From Stichopus chloronotus (Eukaryota > Echinodermata > Holothuroidea > Aspidochirotida > Stichopodidae): DNA of 64,000 bases. The notes beneath the pieces are model-generated. The model was not told the DNA's origin. It saw nothing but the letters and a program-made list of their open reading frames with translations, and searched no databases. Below, one piece after another: positions 37,230 to 49,730 of this stretch; the first letter of the stretch is position 1, and each line of letters starts with the position of its first letter. Location: NCBI GenBank assembly GCA_021234535.1, contig CM037838.1, forward strand, positions 13,471,680-13,535,679. The letters are read 5' to 3'. The translations under genes and the position numbers were made by a program.

Positions 37230-37590
37230 TCTTGATTGCCATCTCTAGTTCGCGTGTTCTTTTTCTCTGAAGCTAAGACTACTACGTTAAATTTGCTATC
37301 GGAATTCGGACTCTTTTTAATGCTTGTCTTTCCTGCCTGAGGAATTGTTTACACTGGATGCAAACTCACATGCTCTCCGAGGTCGACCGACCTTTTTTTA
37401 CTAGCCACCAGCTTGTGACCTTTAAAAGGTCATGTAGCTTTAAGGCGTATTGGCTAGTATTTCTAAGATATTTTATTTTTTCCTTTAATCCATCGAAGTT
37501 TTGGCATACGCTATGTTACACGAGTGAGTACTTTCTTCAATGTTATTTTTCTCTCTTTAATTTAAATTTTTCGAGTTATTTAACCCTCCC

Positions 37591-40500
37591 ATGGCAAATA
37601 CTAGTAATTTAAAGATTTGCAGTTACAATGCCAGGGGATTACGGCAGACAAATAAAAGACGGCAACATTTTGCTTATCTCCATAGACACTATTTTGATTT
37701 GATTTTTATACAAGAGACACATTCTACTTTTAAAGACGAAAGTCATTTGTCTAATGAATGGGGATCCAAGATATTTTCTGCTCATGGTACTACTTCTAGT
37801 AGATGAGTTGCTATTTTATTGAGACCTGGATCCTCCTTTGAGATCATTAATTATAAATGTGACAATGATGGTAGATTTATTTTGGTGGATATTTGTTTCT
37901 GCGGTAGTGTTTTTTTTTTCTCTTGTTTGCATTTATGGTCCTAATATCGATAATTCGATTTTTTATAGTAATTTGCGCAGATCTATGGTCGACTTTAACG
38001 GGGATATCTGTGGTGAGGACTTTAATTTTGTGTTTAATTTAGATCTAGATAAAAAAGGAGGCAACCGTAGGACGAATTTTAGAGCTAGGACTGATTGTTT
38101 GAAGCTTATGGAGCACTTCGATTTAATTGATATTTGGAGGGAAAGGAACCGTTTAACTAAGTATTTTACGTGGAATTCCTCAATTTCCGATATCCATTGT
38201 AGATTAGATTTCTTTATTATTTCTCGTCATTTGATACATAGAGTTATCGACGCATACTTTCAGCCCTCCATTCAATCTGACCACTGTATGGTAGCTTTGA
38301 AGCTTCAGCCTACCGATAATCCGCGAGGAAAAGGATATTGGAAATTTAACAACTCTTTACTTTCAGATCCTATTTACTTAGAATTAATAAGGAATATCAT
38401 CTCTTCTCACAATTATGATAGTGTTACTTTATCCTCTAATCCTTCTTTTGTTTGGGAAAACCTCAAATTTAAAATTCGCTCCGAAACTATTTATTACTGT
38501 AAACGTAAAGCCACGAATAGCCGTAATTATGAACGTTCTCTTCTTTCGAATATTACTGAATTGGAGTCAAAATTAGCCGTGGATAATAATCCAAACTATA
38601 AAATTCAATTGGAGGATTCTCTGAATAAATTAAACATTCTTTACAGGAGTAAAATGGATGGCATTATTGTACGTTCAAGAGCCCGTTGGATAGAAGAAGG
38701 TGAAAGTAATTCTAAATATTTTTTAAATTTAGAAAGGAGAAATAAAATTAACTCTACCATCCACAAACTAAAGAATGATGAGGGCAATCATGTTGATGAT
38801 GGTAATTTGATTCTAGATGAAATTCGGTCTTTCTATGCTAATCTTTATTCTTCCCAGGGCAGTGATTCTTATCATTTTTTTTGCTAATCTTCCTGACTAT
38901 CATACTGAGATTGATCTTTCCGTATGTGAAGGTTACCTTTCTGTTGATGAATGTAAGTCCGCTTTATGTTCAATGTCGAATGGTAAATCTCCAGGGAGTG
39001 ATGGATTCTCCACTGATTTTTACAAATGTTTTTGGCATGAATTTAGCCATTTTGTGGTTAATTCTCTCAATTACGCATATGATGTTAATACTCTTTCGGA
39101 GGATCAAAGTCGTAGTATTATTACCCTTATTTTAAAGCCAGATAAAGACCCCCTGTCTCTCAGTAACTATCGGCCAATCTCTCTCCTTAACACCGACTAC
39201 AAAATCGCCGCCAAAGTCATTGCTTCGCGGCTGAAACTTGTCTTAAGTCATTTATTAGGTAATGCTCAAACTGGGTTTTGCCCAATCGTTTTATTGGGGA
39301 GAATATTCGTTTTGTTCTTGATTTGATTGAATTTACTCAGGCTAATAATATCCCCTGTTTTTTGTTCTCTATCGATTTCGAAAAAGCTTTCGATTCCATT
39401 GAATGGAGTTTTATTCATAGAACTTTGGATTATTTTCACTTTGGACCTTCGTTTAAATTCTGGATACGTACCTTTTATAATTTAAATTTTGCCACTGCTT
39501 CCAATAGTGGTTTTTCTACTGGTTTCTTCCCTATCAGGCGTGGTGTCCGTCAAGGATGCCCCTTAAGCCCATATCTATTTATTCTTTGTGGAGAGATTCT
39601 TGCTATCCATGTGCGTTTGAATAATGTTTTCAGTGGTACTAATATCCTAGGTAATGAGATTAAGATCCTACAATATGCTGACGACACTGTTTTCTTTGCC
39701 AATGGAAGCCGTAATTCTATCCGGGCTATTTTAGATATTTTGTCATGTTATCATTTGGCTTCTGGTCTTAAAATCAATTTGAACAAATCCGTTCTCTTTC
39801 CTTTGGGCCCTTTCACATTTAATCAACTTGCCTATGTTTCTGACTTTAATATTAAGTGCACTTTAGACCCTATAAAGTTTTTGGGTATTTACTTCACTAA
39901 TGACGGAAGTGACCTGTTTAGACTTAATTATCTCCAAAAACTCTCTCGTCTTAAGAATATTTTGCGCATGTGGTCTTTTAGAGACTTAACTCCATTGGGG
40001 AAAAATGTGATTGTTAAGTCTTTTGCTTTATCCCAGCTAGTTTTTCTCTTTCAAGTTCTTCCCAACCCACCTGATTATTTTATTAATGAAGTACAAAATT
40101 GCATTTTTGATTTTATTTGGAAAGGGAATCCTGATAAAGTTAAAAGGAAGACAATGTATAATTTTATTGAAAATGGTGGGTTAAAGGTCACACATATTCA
40201 TAGTTTTATTTCTGCATTGAAAACCACCTGGGTTAAAAGATACAGAGACGATAACAAGGGATCCTGGAATATTTTTTTCGATTTCTGTTTGTCCCCTTAT
40301 GGAGGAAAATTACTTTTTGATTGTAATTTTAGTAAAGATGATGTAAGTGTTATTGATAATTCTTTTATTAGACAGGTTTGCTCCACCTGGAGTGATGTTT
40401 TCTTTGATCCTCCTAGTGGAAACTATGGAGATCAAATCTTATGGAATAATCATTTTATTAAAGTAAATCATATTATTATATATTACAAAAGACTTTTCGA

Positions 40501-41323
40501 GGCAGGAGTGATCAGAGTTAAGAACCTGTTTTCTGACAATAAGTTACCACTCTCATATCGTCGTTTTTGTAACAAATATAATATCATCTCCTTTCCTTTT
40601 ACTTTATATTATGGTCTTTTATCAGCGATTCCAAACGTTTGGAAAAGTAATATTTTTTCGGAAACGATAAATGATGATCTTTATAATGTGGGTACTATTC
40701 ATTCCTCTGTTTCTTCAAGTTTTGCTTACATTAAATTAATTTCTCAAATCGCTTTATCCCCAAGTGCTATTTCAAAATTCAACATGGAATTCCATTTTAA
40801 CAATGATGATTGGAATTCGATTTTCCAAATTCCTTTTCATGCTCTTTCGGAAACGAAAATTATTTATTTTCAATTCCGTTTCTTACATAGGATCTTAGCC
40901 ACAAATAAGCTTTTATATTTAATGGGTAAAGTGGACGATTCCACTTGTACTTCTTGTAAGGCTGAAACCGAAAGTATTGATCATTTATTTTGGAATTGCC
41001 ATATTACTTCAAGCTTTTTGTTAGACACTGAGCAGTATCTTTTAGGGCGCCAGTTTGTTTTCTCCAAAAAAGATTTTTTCTTTGGATATAATTTCTTCTT
41101 AATCATCCGTTTAACTTTATTATTTTTCACTGTAAATACTACCTTTACGGATGTAAAATTAATGAATTCATTCCGGATTATTTACAGTTTTATAATAAGT
41201 TGAAGTTCATATTAAAAGTTGAAAATTATATTTGTTCAAAGAATAACGCCAAAAGGAAACGTAGAGAGAATTATGAAGAAATTAATAATTGTCTTTCTCA
41301 CAGATTAGCCAGTGATCCTTAAG
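37591..41323 (+). pseudogene. L1-like ORF2 (AP endonuclease and reverse transcriptase), multiply broken
   Basis: ORF2p nicks the target and reverse-transcribes the element RNA. Endonuclease blocks are visible: SYNARGLR, FIQETHS, GEDFN (usually GGDFN), CRLDFFIIS and QSDHCMV. RT blocks follow: NYRPISLLN, FSIDFEKAFD, GVRQGCPLSPY and YADDT (YADD at 39,674-39,685, intact). A C-terminal CTSC...HLFWNC zinc motif lies near 40,950-41,000. Breaks are an in-frame TGA at 37,804-37,806, frame changes in T runs near 37,911-37,920 and 38,876-38,883, another near 39,275, and one near 41,100-41,130. After the last, CKINEFIPDYLQFYNKL continues to the TAA at 41,323. The longest intact piece, 39,278-41,203, covers most of the RT. 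Confidence 0.92.
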
Positions 41324-41444
41324 CCTTAAGTCTGTATGTTTTATTTTCTTTAGTACTGTTTGATTTCTTATATACTTATGTGATTATATACATAGCAGAT
41401 TGTATTTGTGATGATAACGATGAATAAAAAATGGCAAAAAAAAA

Positions 41445-43497
41445 TGTATATTCATTAAATTATAACATTGAGTTTTTTATATTGTATTTGTTAAATTTAC
41501 ACTGTTTATTTTTTTTTCATAAATAAAAACAATCATTGGTCTCTCACTTCCTTATAGCAATCGTTCTGTGGAACAAACTAACATCCGTAGTCTCATTGGT
41601 TAACACACTATGAACCAAAAACGTCAATGTTTTAATATTAATATTATTAAAGTATACCTGTTTAGTGTGAAGGACTAAACCAACAAGAACAGTTAAATGA
41701 CAAACAAGATGATCACTTGTTCTTCTAGATGTTGCTAAGTTCATGATGTCGAGTAATTTCAAGGTGAATCCGACTTATGGATACGTATGACATTTAAAAG
41801 TTATGAATGACGTCATTTATTATTAATAAAGCCTGCAATACAGTAATATCACATTGAATCGGTCATTTCTCAACCCTGACAAAAATACCTCGAAAATAGA
41901 GCAAAATAGAAATTGTAGCAGATTTTGGCCTACATATGAAAATTTGATAACGGATATAACCTTACGTTTTGGTCAAATTTCAACCAAGTCGTCGATATAT
42001 TCAATCGTTACCAAAAAGTGTCTATTTCTTTAATATACTTTCTAAATGAGTGAAATACCCTTCGTAAGCTCGAAATCTTCCTTCTTTTAACAGAAACATT
42101 ATTTATAATTTCTTTTTTCTCTAAAATCTCTCCAGAAATACGGTACAGTAAAATATAGTTGACAGAGGAAAAAAGTCATTTCTCAAAAGTCCAGGATAAA
42201 ATGAAGCAGTCGTGAATATTCATTAAATTATAACATTGTGGTTCTTATGTTCCATTTGTCAAATTTACACTCTTTACTTTTTGTCATGAATGAAAACAAT
42301 CATTGGCCTCTCCCATCCTTGTAGCAATCGTTATGTGGAACAAGCAAACATCCGTAGTCTCATTAGTGAACACACCATGAACCCAAAACGTCAATCTTTT
42401 CATATTAATATCATTAAGGTATACCTGTTTAGTGTGGAGGACTAAACCAACAAGAACAGTTAAATGACAAACAATATGATCACTTGTTCTTCTAGATGTT
42501 GCTAAGTTCATGATGTCAAGTAATCTCAAGGTGAATCCGACTTATGGATACGTATGACATTTAAAAGTTATTAATGAGGTCATTTATTATTAATAAAGCC
42601 TGCAATACAGTAATATCACACTGAATCGGTCATTTCTCAACGCTGACAAAAAGACCTCGAAGATAGAGGAAAATCGAAATTGCAGCAGAATTTGTTCAAA
42701 ATATGAAAATTTGATAAGGCAAGAGCCTTACGTTTTGGTCAATTTCTGCCAAATCGTCGATATTTTCAATCGTTACCAAAAATGTGTCTTTTTCTTTAAT
42801 ATACATTCTAAATGAATGAAAGACCCTTGATAAGCCCGAAATCGCTATTCTTTTAACAGAAGCATTATTTATCGTCTCATTTTTTTTAAAGCTCTCCAGA
42901 AATAATTTACAGTAAAATGTAGTTGACAGAAAAAAAAGTCATTTCTTAAGATTCCAGGATAAAATGGAGCAGTGATGAATATTCATTAAAATATAACATT
43001 GTGGTTCTTTTGTTATACTTGTCAAATTTACAATCTTTATTTTTTTTCTCCATAAATGAATCATTCGCCTCAATCATTGGCCTCTCCCTTCCTTGCAGCA
43101 ATCGTTCTGTGTGACAAACAAACATCCGTAGTCTCATTGGTTAACACACTATGGACCAAAAACGTCAATGTTTTAATATTAATATTGTTAAAGTATACCT
43201 GTTTAGTGTGAAGGACTATACAAAGAAGAACAGTTAAAAAAACAAACAAAATGATCACTTGTTCTTCTAGATGTTGCTAAGTTCATGATGTCGTGTAATT
43301 TCAAGGTGAATCTGACTTATGCATACGTATAACATTTAAAAGCTATTAATGACGTCATTTATTATTAATAAAGCCGCCAATACAGTAATATCACATTCAA
43401 TCGGTAATTACTCAACGCTGACAAAAAAACCTCGAAAATAGATCAAATTCGAAATTGTACCAGATTTTGACCTACATATGAAAATTTGATAAGGGAT
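41445..43497 (-). repeat. Satellite array, minus orientation, between LINE and GAT array
   Basis: About two and a half monomers of type A, entered at ATATTCATTAAATTATAAC next to the LINE tail and left at AAAATTTGATAAGGGA before the GAT array. Short minus-strand frames (41,544-41,762; 42,284-42,529) are the recurring satellite frame. Confidence 0.93.
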
Positions 43498-43533
43498 CTT
43501 ATTTAATAATATTTCATGTCAATTTCAGGTGGC

Positions 43534-43619
43534 AATGATAATGATGGTAATGATTATGGTCGGAGTAATAATGATGATTATGTTGATAATAATCGTGATA
43601 ATGATGATCGTGATGATAT

Positions 43620-43692
<73 letters not shown>

Positions 43693-43921
43693 AATCGTGA
43701 TGATGATTATGATAATGATGGTGATGATGATGGTATGGTGAAGATGATGATGATGGTGATAATGATGATAGTGATGATGATAATGATGCTGATGTTAGTG
43801 TTCATGATGATGATGATGAAGATGATAATGAGGATGGAAATAATATTGATGATGGTGATTATGATAATGATCGTGATAAAGAAGATGATGATAATGGTGA
43901 TGATTATGTTTATGATGATAG

Positions 43922-43994
<73 letters not shown>

Positions 43995-44757
43995 AATGAT
44001 GATGATGATGATGATGATAATGATGATGATAATGATGATAATAATGGTGATGGTGATAATGATGGTGATAATGATGATAGTGATGATTTTAGCAATGATT
44101 TTGATGATGATTAAGTAATCTCGTAAGTGGAAAAATGATAGTGATGATGTAGTGATGACGATGATAACGATAATGATAATGACGATGATTATGATGATCA
44201 TGGTGATGATGAAGATCGTGATGATCATGATGATGATGACGATTATGACGATGATAATGATGATGATGATCGTCATGATGATCGTCATGATGATGACGAA
44301 GGTGATGATGATCGTGATGATGATGGTGATGATGGTGATAATGAGGATCGTGATGATGATCATGATGATCGTGATGATGATGATAATGATGATGATGATG
44401 ATGATAATGTTGATGGTGATGATAATAATGATGATGATAATGATAGTGATAATAATTATGACGACGATGATAATGATGAAGACGGTGATAGTAATGATGG
44501 TGATGATGATGCTGATAAAGATGATAGTGGTGATGATAATGATGATTATGATGATGGTGATGATGATGTTTATGATGATAGTGATGATGATTATGATGAT
44601 GATGATAGGGTTCATGATGATAATGATGATGTAGATAGTGATTATAGTTATGATTATAGTGATAGTGATGAGGATAGTGATGATGATGTGATGATGATGT
44701 GATGATGATAGTGATGATGATGTGATGATGATAGTGATGATGATAGTGATGATGTAG

Positions 44758-44794
<37 letters not shown>

Positions 44795-45308
44795 AATGAC
44801 GATGATTATGACGATGGTGGTGATGATGAAGATCGTGATGATCATGATGATGATGACGATTATGACGATGATAATGATGATGATGATGATCGTCATGATG
44901 ATCGTCATGATGATGACGAAGGTGATGATGATCGTGATGGTGATGATGGTGATAATGAGGATCGTGATGATGATCATGATGATCGTGATGATGATGATGA
45001 TAATGATGATGATGATGATGATGATGATGTTGATGGTGTTGATAATAATGATGATGATAATGATAGTGATAATAATTATGACGACGATGATAATGATTAA
45101 GAAGGTGATAGTAATGATGGTGATGATGATGCTGATAAAGATGATAGTGGTGATGATAATGATGATCATGATGATGGTGATGATGATGATAATAATAGTG
45201 ATAATAACAATGCGACGATGGTAATGATTATGACGGTGATAATGATGATGGTTATGGTGGTGGTGATGATGATGATCATGATGATGATCGTGGTGATGAT
45301 GAAGATCG

Positions 45309-45402
<94 letters not shown>

Positions 45403-45631
45403 AGTCATTATGATAATAATGGTGATGATGATAATGATGGTGATAATGATGATAGTGATGATTTTAGCAATGATTTTGATGATGATTAAGTAATCTCGTA
45501 AGTGGAAAAATGATAGTGATGATGTAGTGATGACGATGATAACGATAATGATAATGACGATGATTATGATGATCATGGTGATGATGAAGATCGTGATGAT
45601 CATGATGATGATGACGATTATGACGATGTTA

Positions 45632-45699
<68 letters not shown>

Positions 45700-46093
45700 C
45701 GTCATGATGATCGTCATGATGATGACGAAGGTGATGATGATCGTGATGGTGATGGTGATGATGATCGTGATGGAGATCGTGATGATGATTGTGATGGTGA
45801 TGATGGTGATGTTGATGATGGTGATAATAATGATGATGATAATGATATTGATAATAATTATGACGACGATGATAATGATTAAGACGGTGATAATAATGAT
45901 GGTGATGATGGTGATGATGGTGATGATGGTGATGATGATGCTGATAAAGATGATAGTGGTGATGATAATGATGATGATGATGATAATGATAGTGATAATA
46001 ACAATCCGACGATGATAATGATCATGACGGTGATAATGATGATGGTTATGGTGGTGCTGATGATGATGATGATCGTGATGATGATGAAGATCG

Positions 46094-46153
<60 letters not shown>

Positions 46154-46572
46154 GGATGATGATGATGATGATGATGTTGATGATGATGATGTTGATGGTG
46201 ATGATAATGATAACAATAATGATAATGATGATGATGAAGATGATGATGATAGTCATGAAGATGAAGATGAAGATGAAGATGAAGATGAAGATGAAGATGA
46301 AGATGATGATGATGATGATGATGATGATGTTGATGATGATGATGATGATGAAGATGATGAAGAAGAAGATGGAAATAATGTTGATGATGGTGATAATGTT
46401 GATGATGGTGATAATGATATTAATAATAATGATGATGATGATAATGATGGTGATGATGATGATGGTGATTATCTTGCTAATGATGATAGTCATTATGATG
46501 ATAATGGTGGTGATGATAATGACGGTGATAATGATGATAGTGATTATGATAGCAATGATTTTGATGATGATT
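43534..46572 (+). repeat. ~3-kb GAT (ATC) trinucleotide array with higher-order repeats
   Basis: Nearly all triplets are GAT or one-base variants (AAT, GGT, CGT, AGT). Long pure GAT runs occur at about 43,618-43,691, 43,920-43,991, 45,309-45,402 and 45,630-45,700, and a GATGAA run near 46,255-46,305. A non-GAT marker, TCTCGTAAGTGGAAAAATGAT, occurs at about 44,119, 45,494 and 46,579. The first interval is 1,375 bp and the second about 1,085 bp. The long open frames in all phases (poly-Met, poly-Ile, poly-Asp) are low-complexity artefacts, not genes. Confidence 0.97.
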
Positions 46573-48974
46573 AATTAATCTCGTAAGTGGAAAAATGATT
46601 TTTCATTCATATTCATGAATTTATAAATTATTTATTTCTACAAAATAGCAATTAAAACTCTTTCCCCATGCGTCCAATAAAACAATTAAATTTATTTTTC
46701 TTAACTTTCTTTTGTATATTTCCCAATTAATAATACACTTTATCCTTTAATTACTTTACGGCCAAGTTTCAATTATGACAGCTCTCAAAGTCTGTACCCA
46801 CAGACTGGAAACCTTCTGTATACTCTCGTATATACTCGTACCCTCCAATACATGTGTACAGTAACTCAGAGAATCCTCGAAAAAAAAAAAACATGATAGG
46901 ACACTTGTACACAACAACCATTGTTCGCATTTATTACAAAACCATGAAATAGTCTAAGTCAATTTGTTACGATTACCCGTTTAACCAAGGAGTATAAACC
47001 AACGAATCCCCGAAATGAAACAAAATACCTATATATACTTCTTTTGTTCGTACTCTATATTCACATTACTTTAATACGAAAATCGCCGTTAATCTAAAGG
47101 ACTCATTAAATAGTATTCTGATGCACCTTATCTAAAAATTATCATTTTCTCTCAAAGTTTTCTCCCGAATTGTTGCTAAGAACCAAGACTGTCTAGAAGT
47201 GTTACTTTTGCAAGATCAACGAATTTGTTTGAATGTTATAAAAGTGTGAAAAAGGGTCCCATCATGTTTGTAATATCGATTTACTTCTGCGTAAGTATAA
47301 TTATTTATGTTGGTGTGTTGCTAAATGCATTTCTTCCTTACCCATTTTTTTTCTCTGTTATTTGTGTTTCAATAATTTGGTTACCGTCGAAGAATTCTAA
47401 GCCGTGTCTATCCTCTGTTAGGATGAGAGTACAACATAATAGAAAAGTTATTTAAGAAATTGAAGTTACTCCATTGGTTGCATTTTTGTTATTGTGTAAA
47501 GTCTAATGTCTCCTCTAATCATTTCTTTTCAACTTTGCAAGTCCTAAACCTACTATTGAAATGCTTGTTTCACAAGACTTCGGGTTGGATGCGGTGATAG
47601 TCAAACTCCCAGTGTATACACACGGATATCGCAGTACGTGGACTTTATCACTTCTACATTAACCAAAAACTTATTATAATGAATTTTCCAAAGGAACATT
47701 AAAGCAATAGATAAATTAACAGAATAATTCATATATGAATAGTTCAAAGGACACTCTGAAGAGATAGCAGATGGTAACGAACATCTTGCCAGTGGAGCAA
47801 AAGGATAAGTATTTGAATCCTATTTTTGTTTATTTACCAGCAAACAGAGTATTTGTAAAGGGATAATATACTTGGCAGAATTACAATGCCCAGTCATGCA
47901 CTCTCGTTTTAATGGAGACATTTCAAGATTCAATATCTGGGTGTGCCCATTTCACGGAAATTCCTCCAATTTTCTTATCAGTTTGGAAGCCTCAATGAAA
48001 TTTCAACTTGATAAATCAAAATCATTTACTGACTAGGTGACAGGCTGATAAATGATCTGATTCTGGCACTTTATCGCCACTTTATGGCTCAATGGTTTTA
48101 CAGTCGTAATCATTTGGCGTTAAGTCAGTGCAACATTTAATTCATCTTTTTGTTTTAAAATTTTCCATGTTTTCACAGAATGTGATCGTGGTCTTAATGT
48201 AAATTTAAAGTTTGAATCTCCCATACTTACTAAGAGTATGTGCAATTTAATGAGATAATATCAATAGGAAAACTAAAACAATTTTAGGTAGGAAGTGAAC
48301 TTCAAAGTCAAACATGATCGTTCTTTGTGTTACCTGTTGAGAGATAGGCTACATTAATTAGTTTGTATAACAAAACAAAAAAAGAGAGAAGAAAACAGTT
48401 AAAGGTGGACTCAGCCGGTGAATGGGGGAGACTTCTTTAGTCGTGTTTTCAGCAACGATATTCATATCTTGTGCTTGATACTGTGTTTGATTTCTACTTT
48501 TACAAGTTACACTTAATCAGTAATGCAATGAAATATTGTACGCCCCCCCCCCCCTTAGCCGTCGAGATCACTTTTAAGCTCCGTTCTTTTTTAGTTTTGC
48601 TAAATTTATTCAAAATTTACATATTTTATGCAATATTTGAAGTCTTCCTATCCATAGTTTCTTTTTCTTCTTTCTATAAGAACAGTGGAATTGTTTTCAA
48701 GATCACGTTGCCATTGAGACAATACATTATGTAGGCTGTTATGGAAAAGTTTATCATTCCTGTTGTTAAGAAATTGTTAAAGTAAAACGTTTTCCATTAC
48801 TTTAGATTTGAAGCGTGTTCAGCTTCACTGTCTCTGTTACATGTGTAGAATGTTTTGAAAGGTTCTTAACACTTTTCGGGAAGTTCCATTCTCTCCCTCC
48901 CCCCTCCCCTCTACTTGACAGGTCACGTCACTGAAAGGTCACTTTGTGTTGATTGATAAACTTAAATTGTCCAG
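46573..48974. other. Anonymous AT-rich sequence, no gene seen
   Basis: Unique in this window. It includes a poly-C tract near 48,542-48,554. A 76-codon hydrophobic frame at 47,225-47,455 and an 87-codon frame at 48,471-48,734 have no recognisable domain and are not supported as genes. Confidence 0.6.
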
Positions 48975-49382
48975 TGGTACTTAGATTGTACTAGTCGATT
49001 ATATTGTTGGAAATGCTCGTTGAGATTGCAATGCAGAGGAATGATTTGGTGATAATATAAAGGGAAAATAAAGCCATCGTTCAGAATCCTTCGTCTGATG
49101 ATAAAAAACATTCGCAACGTGTGGTTTTCATGTAATGTAGCAGCAACCGTAGTAAAGTCTCTTGACAAAAGAGATTTATCATTGCCTGTGCGGTTCATTT
49201 CTAATCACAACTAGCAGAGTTAAGGCATTATAAACTTCCTTAGGAAACCAAAATGAAAGCACTGAGCACGCGGCTTTTATCATGTGTGGGGTGTGTGAGG
49301 GAGTGGAGAACTGATTGATTTATAAATTGAGCCTTTTACAGCAGTGGTTTAATCTCATTTAATTCCACAAGTTCCTGTCTAA

Positions 49383-49450
49383 TGCCACAGTCGAATGGCT
49401 AATGCGCTCGTTCTAGGATCGAATGATCCCTGGTTCGAGCCCGACACAGA
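49383..49450 (+). other. tRNA-like segment (right-arm copy)
   Basis: Box A-like TGGCTAATGCGCTCG and box B-like GGTTCGAGCCC, with a possible anticodon stem CGTTC/GAATG (one G-T wobble) around a seven-base loop. It differs from the copy at 32,781-32,850 at several bases. It is about 260 bp upstream of the Tx1-like LINE and reads toward it, so it may be the head of a SINE whose body is the conserved core. Confidence 0.4.
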
Positions 49451-49700
49451 ATCAGAGAGTCAATCGTTTACTTTTGATTTGGAAGGAAATGCTCTATGTT
49501 ATCGTTAAGTATTAATTCAAACTTCAAAGTCACCAGCTGACGTGCTGGCCATGCGCTATAAGGGGCGGACGAAAGACTCCTGCTCTGCTGGTCATAGAAA
49601 CCGTGCTAGGGTTCAAGGCACATCCGGGCTACAATGGTCCGGTGGTGGTATGGTACTTTTTGTGGCCTAGGATCCCGTGCCATGTCTCCCTTGACGTCGT

Positions 49701-49712
49701 AAAAGAACCCGG
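49701..49712. repeat. Target-site duplication, 5' copy (Tx1-like LINE)
   Basis: AAAAGAACCCGG. The 3' copy merges with the poly(A) tail at 55,073-55,084. The uninserted version is readable inverted at 32,518-32,529. Confidence 0.9.
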
Positions 49713-49730
49713 GGACGGTGAGAAGGCAAC

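Larger units (their letters stand above)
36457..41444 (+). mobile_element. Decayed L1-like LINE with ORF1 and ORF2
   Basis: Contains ORF1 (coiled coil plus RRM-like region) and ORF2 (endonuclease, reverse transcriptase, zinc motif), then AATAAA at 41,423-41,428 and a 9-A tail (41,436-41,444). The 3' flank is satellite (TTCATTAAATTATAAC). The 5' flank is not satellite, and I find no matching target duplication, so the 5' end is undefined. The start given is the ORF1 ATG and not the true element end. Confidence 0.9.

Noticed and set aside
43516..46578. Long open frames through the GAT array (poly-Met, poly-Ile, poly-Asp) on both strands
   Set aside because: Any GAT array is open in most frames; no non-repetitive coding sequence is attached.
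47225..47455. Hydrophobic 76-codon frame as a membrane protein or receptor fragment
   Set aside because: AT-rich chance frames are often hydrophobic; no receptor motif or splice context is visible.
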